From Methanothrix sp. (GTDB lineage: Archaea > Halobacteriota > Methanosarcinia > Methanotrichales > Methanotrichaceae): DNA of 8,292 nt. The stretch is from positions 1 through 8,292 of the forward strand of contig JAQTYS010000116.1 of assembly GCA_028688175.1 (NCBI GenBank), given 5' to 3'. The position numbers and the translations under genes were made by a program. Every line of letters begins with the position of its first letter. Positions within the stretch are counted from its first letter, which is position 1. Shown one piece after another: positions 1-6,315 of the stretch. The notes under the pieces were generated by a model, which ran no database searches, was not told the DNA's origin, and saw only the letters and a program-made list of their open reading frames with translations.

Positions 1-10
1 TGTGAATGAT

Positions 11-16
11 GGAGGG
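11..16 (+). promoter_or_regulatory. Ribosome binding site of the response regulator
   Basis: GGAGGG lies 7 bases before the ATG at 24. It decides between three in-frame ATG codons at 6, 9 and 24. Only the one at 24 has a Shine-Dalgarno sequence at normal distance, and the GGAGGG would lie inside the coding sequence if either upstream ATG were used. Confidence 0.8.
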
Positions 17-23
17 AAAACAT

Positions 24-710
24 ATGAAAATTTTGATTGTAGATGACGAGGAAAACATTTTGAAGATTGTAGAGGCGTACTTGGTTGCTAAAAACTACCA
101 AGTATTCAGAGCCATGGACGGAGAAGAAGCATTGCGGAAAGCCGAAACCATCCGGCCGGATCTCATCGTCCTGGACCTCATGCTGCCGGATATCTCCGGT
201 CCTGAGGTCTGCCGAAGAATAAGAAAATCCTCCAGCGTGCCTGTGATTATGCTGACGGCAAGAACAACGGAACAGGATATCCTGAGCGGACTGCAAATCG
301 GCGCGGACCATTATATGACGAAACCCTTCAGCCCCAAAGAACTGGTGGCCCGAGTACAGACTGTACTGCGACGCTCACATCCGGAACCCCAAGAGGTGAA
401 ATGGTCCTTCGAAGGTGGTTTATTGGAAATCTATCCCGATAACAAGCAAGTATTCAAAAAGGGCGTAGAAGTGGGACTAACGCCAACTGAGTACAGGTTG
501 CTGACTCTTCTGGCGTCACATCCTCAGCAGATTTTCCCTAGGCAACAGCTCTTGCAGGTCGTAAAAGGATTAGATTTTGACGGAACAGATCGAGTCATTG
601 ATGTCCATATTAAGAACCTGCGACAAAAGATAGAAGATGATGATACGCGAACCCCCTACTATATCCTGACAATCTATGGAGAGGGATACCGATTTGGTGG
701 TCAAAAATGA
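24..710 (+). CDS. OmpR/PhoB-family response regulator
   Basis: A 228-residue DNA-binding response regulator, cytoplasmic partner of the kinase that follows. Residues 1-115 form a receiver domain: acidic pair D7-D8, phosphoacceptor D51 in IVLDLMLP, T78-A79, and K100-P101-F102. Residues about 130-227 form an OmpR-type winged helix, with LTPTEYRLL opening it, the recognition-helix region DRVIDVHIKNLRQKI, and the wing ending GEGYRF. All residues needed for phosphotransfer are present, so it looks functional. Start chosen at ATG 24 because of the GGAGGG site; this gives the family-typical opening MKILIVDDEE. The stop overlaps the kinase start (ATGA), so the two are translationally coupled. The promoter is upstream of the window. 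The stimulus and regulon cannot be read from the sequence. The nearby copper ATPase makes a metal or envelope signal possible, but that is inference only. Confidence 0.95.
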   Translation: MKILIVDDEENILKIVEAYLVAKNYQVFRAMDGEEALRKAETIRPDLIVLDLMLPDISGPEVCRRIRKSSSVPVIMLTARTTEQDILSGLQIGADHYMTKPFSPKELVARVQTVLRRSHPEPQEVKWSFEGGLLEIYPDNKQVFKKGVEVGLTPTEYRLLTLLASHPQQIFPRQQLLQVVKGLDFDGTDRVIDVHIKNLRQKIEDDDTRTPYYILTIYGEGYRFGGQK

Positions 711-2110
711 AGCGAACAATAAAGTGGCAACTTCTCCTTTCCTTCGTTTCGCTTTCTTTTATTCTGGTAGGAGCCTTTAGCTGGATAACGCTGAACTTAC
801 TGGAGAGCCACTTTGCTGACTATGTCAGGGAGAGACAGGAGTCAGAGTTGGAAGAATACAGCACTGACTTAGAGAATCTCTATCAACAAAACGGTACATG
901 GGAAGAAAATTCGCAAGCAATTCAGCGTGTTGGGCGGAATGCTCTCCAACAGTCAGTGATTGTGAGGATTTTCGACGAGGACGGGCAACTGTTATGGAGC
1001 CCATCCGCTTCTGAGGAAGAAGATGCGAAGAACAAGGTTCAGGATCATCTCCTGCATATGGAGCAAATGGTGGGAGGTATGGAGAGTGATTACGTGCAAA
1101 GTCGTAGTCCCCTTTATGATGGTACCGAAGAAATTGGCATGATGGAGATTCAATCCGTGGGTCCCTATGCTTACACAGAACATGACGCCCTCTTTATTTC
1201 CGATATGGAAAGTAAATTGGTTTTGGTGGCCTTCTTCTCGCTCCTCATTCCCCTCTTCTTTGCGCTATTGGTGGCCAAAAAGCTTAGTTCTCCCATCGTC
1301 ACAATCAATGATTTCACCAAGGAAATTGCCAAAGGGCGTTACAGCAGTCTTTCTCTGGAAGAAACAGGAATCCGGGAGATTGATGACCTGCTGGTATCAG
1401 TGAATGATCTTTCCTTGCAACTTCAACACCAACAGAAGATCCGAAACCGTTTGTCCTCCGATATTGCTCATGAAATCAGAACGCCTTTGACGACCTTGAA
1501 AGGGAATATTGAAGCCATGATAGATGGTGTTTGGGAAATATCTGAAGAGCGGCTCTATCGTTGTTACGAAGAGGTAAGCCGAATTACGCGTCTGATTGGA
1601 GAAATCGATCGGATCAACGAACTCGAAAGTCAGGAGTCTCAGCTACAGAAAAACACCTTTGATCTTACGGAACTAGCCCAACAAATCGTGGACAATTTCC
1701 AACCCATGCTGGTTGAAAATAAACTTAACTGCTCCGTTAGTGGTGATCGTGTTTTCATTTCCGCGGACCGGGACAAAATTCATCAGGTCTTAACTAATCT
1801 GTTGGCAAATGCCATTAAGTTTACCCCTTCGGGAGGAAGAATCGACCTTTACGTTTCGCAAAGTAAAGGCACTACTTCCTTTCGGATAATCGACAACGGA
1901 CAAGGAATCCCTCCGGACGAAGTGGGCCAAATATTTGAACGGTTCTATATGGCGGAGCCCTCCCGAAACAGTAAACTAGGGGGGCAAGGAATAGGCCTTT
2001 CCATTGTAAAGGGCATTGTGAATGCGCATCAAGGGACTATTTCCGTAGATAGTATTTATGGGAAAGGCACAACATTTACAATCAATCTTCCCATGGCAAA
2101 AATAAAATAG
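707..2110 (+). CDS. Membrane sensor histidine kinase (HAMP-HisKA-HATPase)
   Basis: A 467-residue inner-membrane sensor kinase, cognate to the preceding regulator. TM1 spans about residues 9-31, an extracytoplasmic sensor region about 32-168, and TM2 about 170-190. HAMP follows at about 190-242 and HisKA at about 243-310, with the phospho-accepting H255 in the H-box (AHEIRTP). The ATPase domain is at about 350-465: N box with N364 and N368, G1 box D396-N397-G398, F box FERFY at 410-414, G2 box GQGIGLS at 426-432, and GKGTTF near the C terminus. All catalytic boxes are intact. Start at ATG 707, which overlaps the regulator stop; GGTGG at 696-700 is a fair ribosome site. The sensor region has no family I recognise and no cysteine, but it has a His/Met-rich stretch at 114-125. 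Architecture resembles BaeS/PhoR-like kinases; the ligand is unknown. Confidence 0.94.
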   Translation: MKRTIKWQLLLSFVSLSFILVGAFSWITLNLLESHFADYVRERQESELEEYSTDLENLYQQNGTWEENSQAIQRVGRNALQQSVIVRIFDEDGQLLWSPSASEEEDAKNKVQDHLLHMEQMVGGMESDYVQSRSPLYDGTEEIGMMEIQSVGPYAYTEHDALFISDMESKLVLVAFFSLLIPLFFALLVAKKLSSPIVTINDFTKEIAKGRYSSLSLEETGIREIDDLLVSVNDLSLQLQHQQKIRNRLSSDIAHEIRTPLTTLKGNIEAMIDGVWEISEERLYRCYEEVSRITRLIGEIDRINELESQESQLQKNTFDLTELAQQIVDNFQPMLVENKLNCSVSGDRVFISADRDKIHQVLTNLLANAIKFTPSGGRIDLYVSQSKGTTSFRIIDNGQGIPPDEVGQIFERFYMAEPSRNSKLGGQGIGLSIVKGIVNAHQGTISVDSIYGKGTTFTINLPMAKIK

Positions 2111-2117
2111 GGTTTAT

Positions 2118-2161
2118 AAAAAAGTACTCCAACTAATTAAATAGGGTTGGAGTACTTTTTT
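2118..2161. terminator. Bidirectional Rho-independent terminator
   Basis: A 16-bp perfect inverted repeat: the left arm 2118-2133 ends GTACTCCAAC, the right arm 2146-2161 begins GTTGGAGTAC, and the loop is 12 nt. The outer six A:T pairs give a U-tract on either strand. It sits 7 nt after the kinase stop and 15 nt beyond the stop of the minus-strand gene ending at 2177, so it can end both converging units. Confidence 0.92.
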
Positions 2162-2176
2162 CAGTGATCTATTCTC

Positions 2177-2593
2177 TTATCGTGCAAGGACATCAATCTC
2201 CACCTCTGTCGGATTATCGGATACAATCTCAATTAGCATGCGGTGGGGTAAGTTTAGACTGGTTTGTCCAAGGGATTGGATCCACCCTGTCCTCACGGCG
2301 ATTTGCTGGGGGCTGTTATCCGATTTGTCACGAATCCGCTCCCCATCAATTTCGATAATATTATACTTCCCGGGAGCAGGATAGTAGGTGATAAGCCGCT
2401 GTTTCTCATTTCCGGTCAGGAGGAAGCGGTCCACTTCCTCGCCGTTGAACGAGATAACTGCATACAGCTTGCTCTTTTCTATGTGCGCAGTTTCAACGGC
2501 GAAGATCATTGTCGGTAAAAAAGATAGAACAAACAGAAAAGAGACAATAATAATATCAAAAGGTTTCACCATTCTGCGATACTTTTTAATCAT
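2177..2593 (-). CDS. NusG domain II-containing membrane-anchored protein
   Basis: A 138-residue protein, last gene of the four-gene minus-strand unit. Residues about 12-33 form a single N-terminal membrane segment or uncleaved signal anchor, and residues about 40-136 form a small beta domain on the outer side. The pattern around DNSPQQIAVRTGWI (92-105) and LNLPHRMLIEI (113-123) matches the NusG domain II family (DUF1312), whose members usually read CPDxxCVxxGxI ... CLPxxLxIEI. The three usual cysteines are replaced here by S94, A99 and N114. No biochemical function is established for these proteins; elsewhere they often sit beside membrane transport and redox genes. ATG at 2593 is preceded by GGGGGAG (2598-2604). 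It starts 23 nt after the SHOCT gene ends, so co-transcription is likely. Family assignment is from motif memory, not a search. Confidence 0.75.
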   Translation of the reverse strand: MIKKYRRMVKPFDIIIVSFLFVLSFLPTMIFAVETAHIEKSKLYAVISFNGEEVDRFLLTGNEKQRLITYYPAPGKYNIIEIDGERIRDKSDNSPQQIAVRTGWIQSLGQTSLNLPHRMLIEIVSDNPTEVEIDVLAR

Positions 2594-2616
2594 GATTCTC
2601 CCCCTTTTTCTCTCGT

Positions 2617-2859
2617 TTACTCTAACTGTTTTTTTCTCTTCAAGTACTCTGCTTCCGTAATATTATCTCTGGCAAATTCTTTTTGAATCTGTTCCAAAGA
2701 GGTCTCATTCGCAATTCGACTATCTGTTCGATCGGAAAGAATCTTGATAAGGAGGTACGCCACCATAAACAGCACTACAATCCAAAGCAACCCAATCAAT
2801 CTCAAAGGTCCCAATCCGTCATGATTCAGTAGATTCCAATAACTCGACATGCCACTCAC
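2617..2859 (-). CDS. Small one-TM SHOCT-domain protein
   Basis: An 80-residue protein with a short outer N terminus, one membrane helix at about 21-41, and a C-terminal SHOCT motif at about 53-80 (LEQIQKEFARDNITEAEYLKRKKQL). SHOCT is a short C-terminal module thought to aid oligomerisation or protein contacts; no enzymatic role is known. Start chosen at GTG 2859, with AGGA at 2866-2869 six bases upstream. An ATG at 2850 (residue 4) is the alternative, but it would lie 15 bases from the same AGGA. It begins 26 nt after lgt ends and ends 23 nt before the NusG-II gene starts, so it belongs to the same transcription unit. Small TM-SHOCT proteins are common in Gram-positive envelope-stress and metal-resistance neighbourhoods. 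The function here is unknown. Confidence 0.82.
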   Translation of the reverse strand: MSGMSSYWNLLNHDGLGPLRLIGLLWIVVLFMVAYLLIKILSDRTDSRIANETSLEQIQKEFARDNITEAEYLKRKKQLE

Positions 2860-2885
2860 ACTCTTTCCTGTTATCCGTCTTTACT

Positions 2886-3728
2886 TCAATCTCTTTCTCC
2901 TTTGAGGTTCCATCCTTCTAGATAGTAGGTTTTGGGCGGATAATCCCTTCTCCGGTAAATCCAAATACCAATCGCACCCACAAACAAGAGCAAGGACAAT
3001 CCCTGTGACACCCGCAAGAAATCACCAATCCACAAACTATCCGTGCGCAGGCCCTCTATGAAGAATCTGCCCGCTGAATACCAGATAGTATAGCTGAGGG
3101 CCACTTCGCCTTGCCGCAACAACCCCTTGCGGTTTCGCAAGGCAATGATTACGCCAAATCCGAGGAGACTCCATAATGACTCGTAGAGGAAGGTGGGCTG
3201 GTAGTACACACCGTTAATTTGCATCTGATCAATGATAAACTTCGGAAGGTACAAGTTCTCCAGAAATGTTCGAGTCACTTCTCCACCATGTGCTTCCTGG
3301 TTAGTGAAGTTGCCCCATCGACCGATGGATTGGGCCAAAAGGACATAGGGAGCCAGCACATCCAACATCAAGGCAACGGGAATCCTCTTTTTCTTGGTGT
3401 ACCAATAGACAGTGAATCCCCCTGCAATCAACCCCCCATAAATGGCAATTCCACCATTCCAGATTTGGACGATTTCGCCCGGATTTTGCAGATAGTACTG
3501 CCATTCGAAGAGAATGTAGTAGATTCTGGCTCCAATCAGCCCAATGGGAATCGCCCACATTGTCATATCTGTAACGGTATCTTCTCCTAAGCCTCTTTTC
3601 GTGCCCTCCTTGGACGCCAAGGAGATTGCCAATAGCATAGCAGCCCCAATGATAATCCCATACCAGTAGACGGTGAATGGGCCAAATGAGAAAGCTACGC
3701 GATCAATTGTTCCTACTATTGTTTCCAT
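2886..3728 (-). CDS. lgt: Prolipoprotein diacylglyceryl transferase
   Basis: A 280-residue integral membrane enzyme that moves diacylglyceryl from phosphatidylglycerol to the lipobox cysteine of prolipoproteins, the first step of lipoprotein maturation. The Lgt signature GRWGNFTNQEAHG is at 136-148 (R137, N140, E145). Other family blocks are YWYGIIIG (21-28), GARIYY (66-71), GGIAIYGG (92-99) and RFFIEGLRTDS (221-231). There are about seven hydrophobic segments and the length is normal for the family. The position matching E. coli His103 is Y98, a change I recall from streptococcal Lgt proteins too, so it need not mean inactivity. ATG 3728 is preceded by AAGGAGGA, a strong site. It lies 43 nt after the M23 gene. 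The usual neighbours (hprK, gpsA) are absent, so this may be an additional copy; no lipobox protein is encoded in the window. Confidence 0.97.
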   Translation of the reverse strand: METIVGTIDRVAFSFGPFTVYWYGIIIGAAMLLAISLASKEGTKRGLGEDTVTDMTMWAIPIGLIGARIYYILFEWQYYLQNPGEIVQIWNGGIAIYGGLIAGGFTVYWYTKKKRIPVALMLDVLAPYVLLAQSIGRWGNFTNQEAHGGEVTRTFLENLYLPKFIIDQMQINGVYYQPTFLYESLWSLLGFGVIIALRNRKGLLRQGEVALSYTIWYSAGRFFIEGLRTDSLWIGDFLRVSQGLSLLLFVGAIGIWIYRRRDYPPKTYYLEGWNLKGERD

Positions 3729-3771
3729 ACTTTCCTCCTTATAAGAAAAAAACGTTTATTTTATAGTGCTT

Positions 3772-5088
3772 TTACAATCCCAAGTAAGGTTCTGGGTCAA
3801 CCTGAACCCCATTCTCATAAACCTCGAAATGCAGGTGGACACCTGTTGAATCCCCCGTTGTTCCCATTATCCCTAATTGTTGTCCTTGGGATACTTTTTG
3901 TCCGGGAGCAACCCGAAGGCTGCCCGCTTCCATGTGAGCGTATAAAGTTTGGAGTCCGTTTCCATGGTCGATTTTCACGTAGTAGCCCCATGAATTATGG
4001 TACCCGGCTACTAGAACGGTTCCCCCCTGGGCTGCGACAATCGGTCCCGATCCGGCAAAATCCATGCCCGCATGCAATTTCCACTCCCCTGTAAGAGGAT
4101 GGATTCTGTATCCAAAAGGATCTGTTACAATCCCATTACTCGGACGAATGAAACCAGACGCGGTAACGCTCTTCGCTTCAGGCAGGGTTTCCCCCGCAGA
4201 GGCATACTCCACTACCTTGCTTTCTTCGAAGAAGCTTTCAGGAACAATCTCACCCGCCATTGCAACCGCGACCTCTTGTGCAGCCTGTTGTCGTACTACT
4301 TCTTCATCAGCGATCCGGCGTTGCTCCTCCTTCAGTTGATCGGAGAGGGTGCTCACCGTTCCGGCAAGATTCTGTTGCTCCTGATCAATCGCTTCTTTTT
4401 GTTCCACCGTAAGATCATACTCTTGGGCTAGCTGCTCGATTTGATTCTCCAGCCCTGCTTTCTGTGTCACCAAATTGGTTTTGGCTACTTGGATTTCCGC
4501 ACTCAGTATTTCGAGGTTTTCCTGCTCGTCCTCAGCTGCCTGCTTTTTCTCCACCAGATCCATTTTGTCATTTTTCTGCTGGACGAGTATTTCCTTGTTG
4601 ATGTTCATAATGTAAGTTACTAAGCCTATGTTCCCTATCATTTCCGCAAGGTTCTCCGAGTTGATAACTGCTTCCAGGAGAGTACGTGGATTTGTATCTG
4701 TTTGGACGGCTCTGGCTTGCACTTTAAGTTTTTCCCCTCTTAGTTCAATCCGTTCTTCCAGCGTTTCTGCTTCTTTACCCAATTCCTTTATTTTTTCCTC
4801 AGAAATCTGCAATTTCCCCTGCTGTTCAACTAATTGTAGGGTGAGCTTGTCGATTTCCTTTTGCAGGGTGATTGTTCCAACCCCAAGTTGCTCTTTCTTT
4901 GCCTCCAATGTGTCCAATAGCTCTTGTTGCCCTGAAGAATTCTCATCCAATTCTTGGATTCTGCTTTCCAATTCCGTTTTTTGTTGATTGAGCTCTTCCA
5001 GCGTATCAGCTTTCACATCCAAAGGTACCACCAGTAAACTTAAAAGCGTGGGAATTCCTAAAATCCTGAACATCTGCTTTCTATTCAT
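3772..5088 (-). CDS. Secreted M23 peptidoglycan endopeptidase with PcsB-like coiled coil
   Basis: A 438-residue exported cell-wall hydrolase, first gene of the minus-strand unit. Signal peptide residues 1-27 (cleavage suggested after VKA; no lipobox). Long coiled coil at about 28-265, interrupted at about 125-165 by a hydrophobic segment resembling the PcsB/EnvC-type coiled-coil domain. A flexible linker covers about 270-312, and an M23 (LytM/peptidase M23) domain about 313-436. The zinc and catalytic residues are all there: H339 and D343 in HAGMD, H385 in YAHM, H418 and H420 in HLHF. So it should cut peptide cross-bridges itself, unlike EnvC, which lacks catalysis and only activates amidases. 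By analogy with PcsB/CwlO, activity may be gated by an FtsEX-type complex (inference). ATG 5088 is preceded by TAAGGAGG, near consensus. Confidence 0.93.
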   Translation of the reverse strand: MNRKQMFRILGIPTLLSLLVVPLDVKADTLEELNQQKTELESRIQELDENSSGQQELLDTLEAKKEQLGVGTITLQKEIDKLTLQLVEQQGKLQISEEKIKELGKEAETLEERIELRGEKLKVQARAVQTDTNPRTLLEAVINSENLAEMIGNIGLVTYIMNINKEILVQQKNDKMDLVEKKQAAEDEQENLEILSAEIQVAKTNLVTQKAGLENQIEQLAQEYDLTVEQKEAIDQEQQNLAGTVSTLSDQLKEEQRRIADEEVVRQQAAQEVAVAMAGEIVPESFFEESKVVEYASAGETLPEAKSVTASGFIRPSNGIVTDPFGYRIHPLTGEWKLHAGMDFAGSGPIVAAQGGTVLVAGYHNSWGYYVKIDHGNGLQTLYAHMEAGSLRVAPGQKVSQGQQLGIMGTTGDSTGVHLHFEVYENGVQVDPEPYLGL

Positions 5089-5090
5089 GT

Positions 5091-5100
5091 ATCCTCCTTA
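5091..5100 (-). promoter_or_regulatory. Near-consensus ribosome binding site of the M23 gene
   Basis: TAAGGAGGAT, read on the minus strand, lies just upstream of the ATG at 5088. It matches the anti-Shine-Dalgarno sequence over at least seven bases, predicting high translation, and fixes the start. Confidence 0.85.
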
Positions 5101-5106
5101 AATGTC

Positions 5107-5119
5107 GGCAAAATTTGCC
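5107..5119. repeat. 13-nt palindrome in the M23 gene leader
   Basis: GGCAAAATTTGCC has 6-bp arms around a single central base. It lies 18 nt upstream of the M23 gene start and just before its ribosome site. It could be a regulator-binding site or chance. I do not recognise a known operator. Confidence 0.35.
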
Positions 5120-5153
5120 CCTTTCTTTTGCTTATTTTACTGTACCAAGGAAT

Positions 5154-5197
5154 TATGTAGGTTTTATGGAGTTGTTAATCTCCATAAAACCCACATA
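5154..5197. other. Long hairpin in the divergent intergenic region
   Basis: An 18-bp stem (5154-5171 with 5180-5197) with one A-C mismatch and an 8-nt loop. The upper stem is GGTTTTATGGAG pairing with CTCCATAAAACC. On the plus strand it is followed only by TTTT (5199-5202), a weak terminator tail. On the minus strand no U-tract follows. No plus-strand gene ends between 2110 and here, so a plain terminator role is not obvious. It may be an mRNA leader structure of the minus-strand unit, a shield against read-through toward it, or a regulatory palindrome. Confidence 0.6.
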
Positions 5198-5211
5198 GTT
5201 TTACTCTATTC

Positions 5212-5240
5212 TTGTCTTAGAAAGTTATTCTGAATCTTAT
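5212..5240 (+). promoter_or_regulatory. Weak candidate promoter for the His/Met-rich peptide gene
   Basis: TTGTCT (5212-5217) and TCTTAT (5235-5240) are separated by 17 nt, giving modest matches to the -35 and -10 sigma-A boxes. It lies about 110 nt upstream of the ATG at 5349, leaving room for a leader containing the 5299-5312 palindrome. The match is weak, and no better pair was found by eye in this interval. Confidence 0.25.
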
Positions 5241-5298
5241 TCGCTTCACTGATGGAATTGGGTTCTTCGTAATTTTTTAATCTATCGTCCATTTCTTT

Positions 5299-5312
5299 AC
5301 TAACGTGTTAGT
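5299..5312. promoter_or_regulatory. Palindromic candidate operator
   Basis: ACTAACGTGTTAGT has perfect 6-bp arms around a central GT and ends 36 nt before the ATG of the plus-strand gene. Its form suits a dimeric repressor site such as a TetR-like operator. It does not match the CopY box (TACAnnTGTA) or CsoR-type sites. Its regulator is not in the window. Confidence 0.4.
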
Positions 5313-5348
5313 TGTAGCATTGGCGAAAAAATAAAAGGAGAGTTGAAC

Positions 5349-5558
5349 ATGGAATCAATCTTATTTATTGTTTTGATGGTGGCAGGGCACATACTCATGA
5401 TGTTTGTTATGCCAGGTATGCATGGCGGACATAATCATAAAGGACATGGTCACGCGGATCCCGAATCGGAAGACAAGAAAAAGTTGGAAATTGAAAACAA
5501 ACGGTTAAAAGAGGAATTGAACGTAGTAAAATCAAAAATAAATCAAAATGAATTGTGA
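5349..5558 (+). CDS. Small His/Met-rich one-TM protein, DUF2933-like
   Basis: A 69-residue protein. One membrane helix (about 3-21) contains H14 and several Met (M10, M17, M18, M21). A His-rich stretch follows directly, GMHGGHNHKGHGH (23-35), and then a charged coiled-coil tail (about 41-66). The layout of a short TM, then MHGGHxH, then KxxLExENxxLKEE is like DUF2933 family peptides, often found beside copper-resistance genes (assignment from memory of the family, not a search). The His/Met content suggests binding of copper or a similar metal at the membrane surface (inference). ATG 5349 is chosen because AAGGAG at 5335-5340 is 8 bases upstream. A TTG at 5343 would be only 2 bases away. The DUF1461 gene follows at once, so they form a likely two-gene unit. 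Confidence 0.78.
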   Translation: MESILFIVLMVAGHILMMFVMPGMHGGHNHKGHGHADPESEDKKKLEIENKRLKEELNVVKSKINQNEL

Positions 5559-5571
5559 GGGCCATTCCACA

Positions 5572-6210
5572 TTGAAGCAGAAAATCATTCAAATTTCAGG
5601 GTTTATTTTCATTACCTTTTTCATCTTATCCCTTTCGGTGGCAGCAACCATCAACTTTACCTTCCTCTACTCGTTTGACATTGGTTACTTGAATATATCG
5701 GAATATGTAGACATGCCGAAAGAGCAAATCTTAATGAACTATCGTATTCTGCTAGATTACCTGAATACCCCATGGATAGCGAAACTGGATATGCCGGATT
5801 TCCCTAGCTCAGTTAGCGGGTTATTCCACTTCACTGAAGTGAAGAAGTTGTTTATGCTGGACTACCTGATTCTGATTACTTCAGGGATAGGCTCCTTCTG
5901 GTTTATGCAGTATCTAAACAGAGAAGGGCAATACTGGCGACTTCTTCGATACTTCCAGTGGGGAATCTTGCTTCCGCTGGGTGTTGTTTTGGCTCTATTG
6001 ATCAACTTTGATGTGCTGTTTGTGCTATTCCATCAGGTATTCTTTAACAATGATGCTTGGCTATTTAATCCCGCAACTGATCCCATCATCTTAGCGCTGC
6101 CGGCGGAGTTCTTTATGCACAGTTTCCTCTTGGCCTTTGGATTAATCGAAGTCTTCCTAATCCTGGGGTACTTCACTACTAAATATCGAATCTCTGCCCC
6201 AAGCCGTTGA
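5572..6210 (+). CDS. DUF1461/TIGR01906 family integral membrane protein
   Basis: A 212-residue protein with about four membrane segments (about 10-32, 96-113, 131-150, 181-202). The extracytoplasmic part between the first two includes FHFTEVKKLF (85-94). The family hallmark follows: FHQVFFNNDAW and FNPATDP with LPAEFF (about 153-181). TIGR01906 proteins are widespread in low-GC Gram-positives and have no known function. Start: the ATG at 5548 overlaps the previous stop by 11 nt and has no ribosome site. The in-frame TTG at 5572 has GAGGG (5557-5561) ten bases upstream and gives a normal MKQK opening, so TTG is preferred. With the ATG the protein would be 220 residues. Transcribed with the His/Met-rich peptide and ended by the hairpin at 6239. 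Confidence 0.85.
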   Translation: MKQKIIQISGFIFITFFILSLSVAATINFTFLYSFDIGYLNISEYVDMPKEQILMNYRILLDYLNTPWIAKLDMPDFPSSVSGLFHFTEVKKLFMLDYLILITSGIGSFWFMQYLNREGQYWRLLRYFQWGILLPLGVVLALLINFDVLFVLFHQVFFNNDAWLFNPATDPIILALPAEFFMHSFLLAFGLIEVFLILGYFTTKYRISAPSR

Positions 6211-6238
6211 TTAAAAAGGTTATGGTTCATAAGAAAAG

Positions 6239-6275
6239 CAGGGCTCTCCATCGAAAGCATGGGAGCCCTGTTTTT
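6239..6275. terminator. Rho-independent terminator after the DUF1461 gene
   Basis: CAGGGCTC pairs with GAGCCCTG, extended by CCAT/ATGG past one bulged T, giving about 12 bp with a 7-nt loop and then TTTTT (6271-6275). On the minus strand the stem is followed by CTTTTCTT, so it could also back up termination of the ATPase unit arriving from the right. Confidence 0.9.
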
Positions 6276-6315
6276 ATCGAAAATTTATCGATCTATGATT
6301 TTCCTTATACAGCAT

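Noticed and set aside
6..23. Upstream ATG codons at 6 and 9 as start of the response regulator
   Set aside because: They lack a ribosome site, the GGAGGG would fall inside the gene, and family proteins begin at MKILIVDDE (ATG 24).
4072..4431. Open frame of 119 codons on the plus strand opposite the M23 gene
   Set aside because: It lies wholly antisense to a well-supported coding sequence and its translation has no recognisable pattern.
5343..5345. TTG at 5343 as start of the His/Met-rich peptide
   Set aside because: It is only two bases from the ribosome site, while ATG 5349 is at normal spacing.
5089..5348. Consensus sigma-A promoter for the minus-strand unit
   Set aside because: I checked several TAAAAT/CATAAT-like -10 boxes and none has a matching -35 box at 16-18 nt, so I report no promoter for that unit.
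6033..6260. Minus-strand open frame crossing the end of the DUF1461 gene and the 6239 hairpin
   Set aside because: It is antisense to a family-supported gene, runs through a terminator stem, and shows no protein features.
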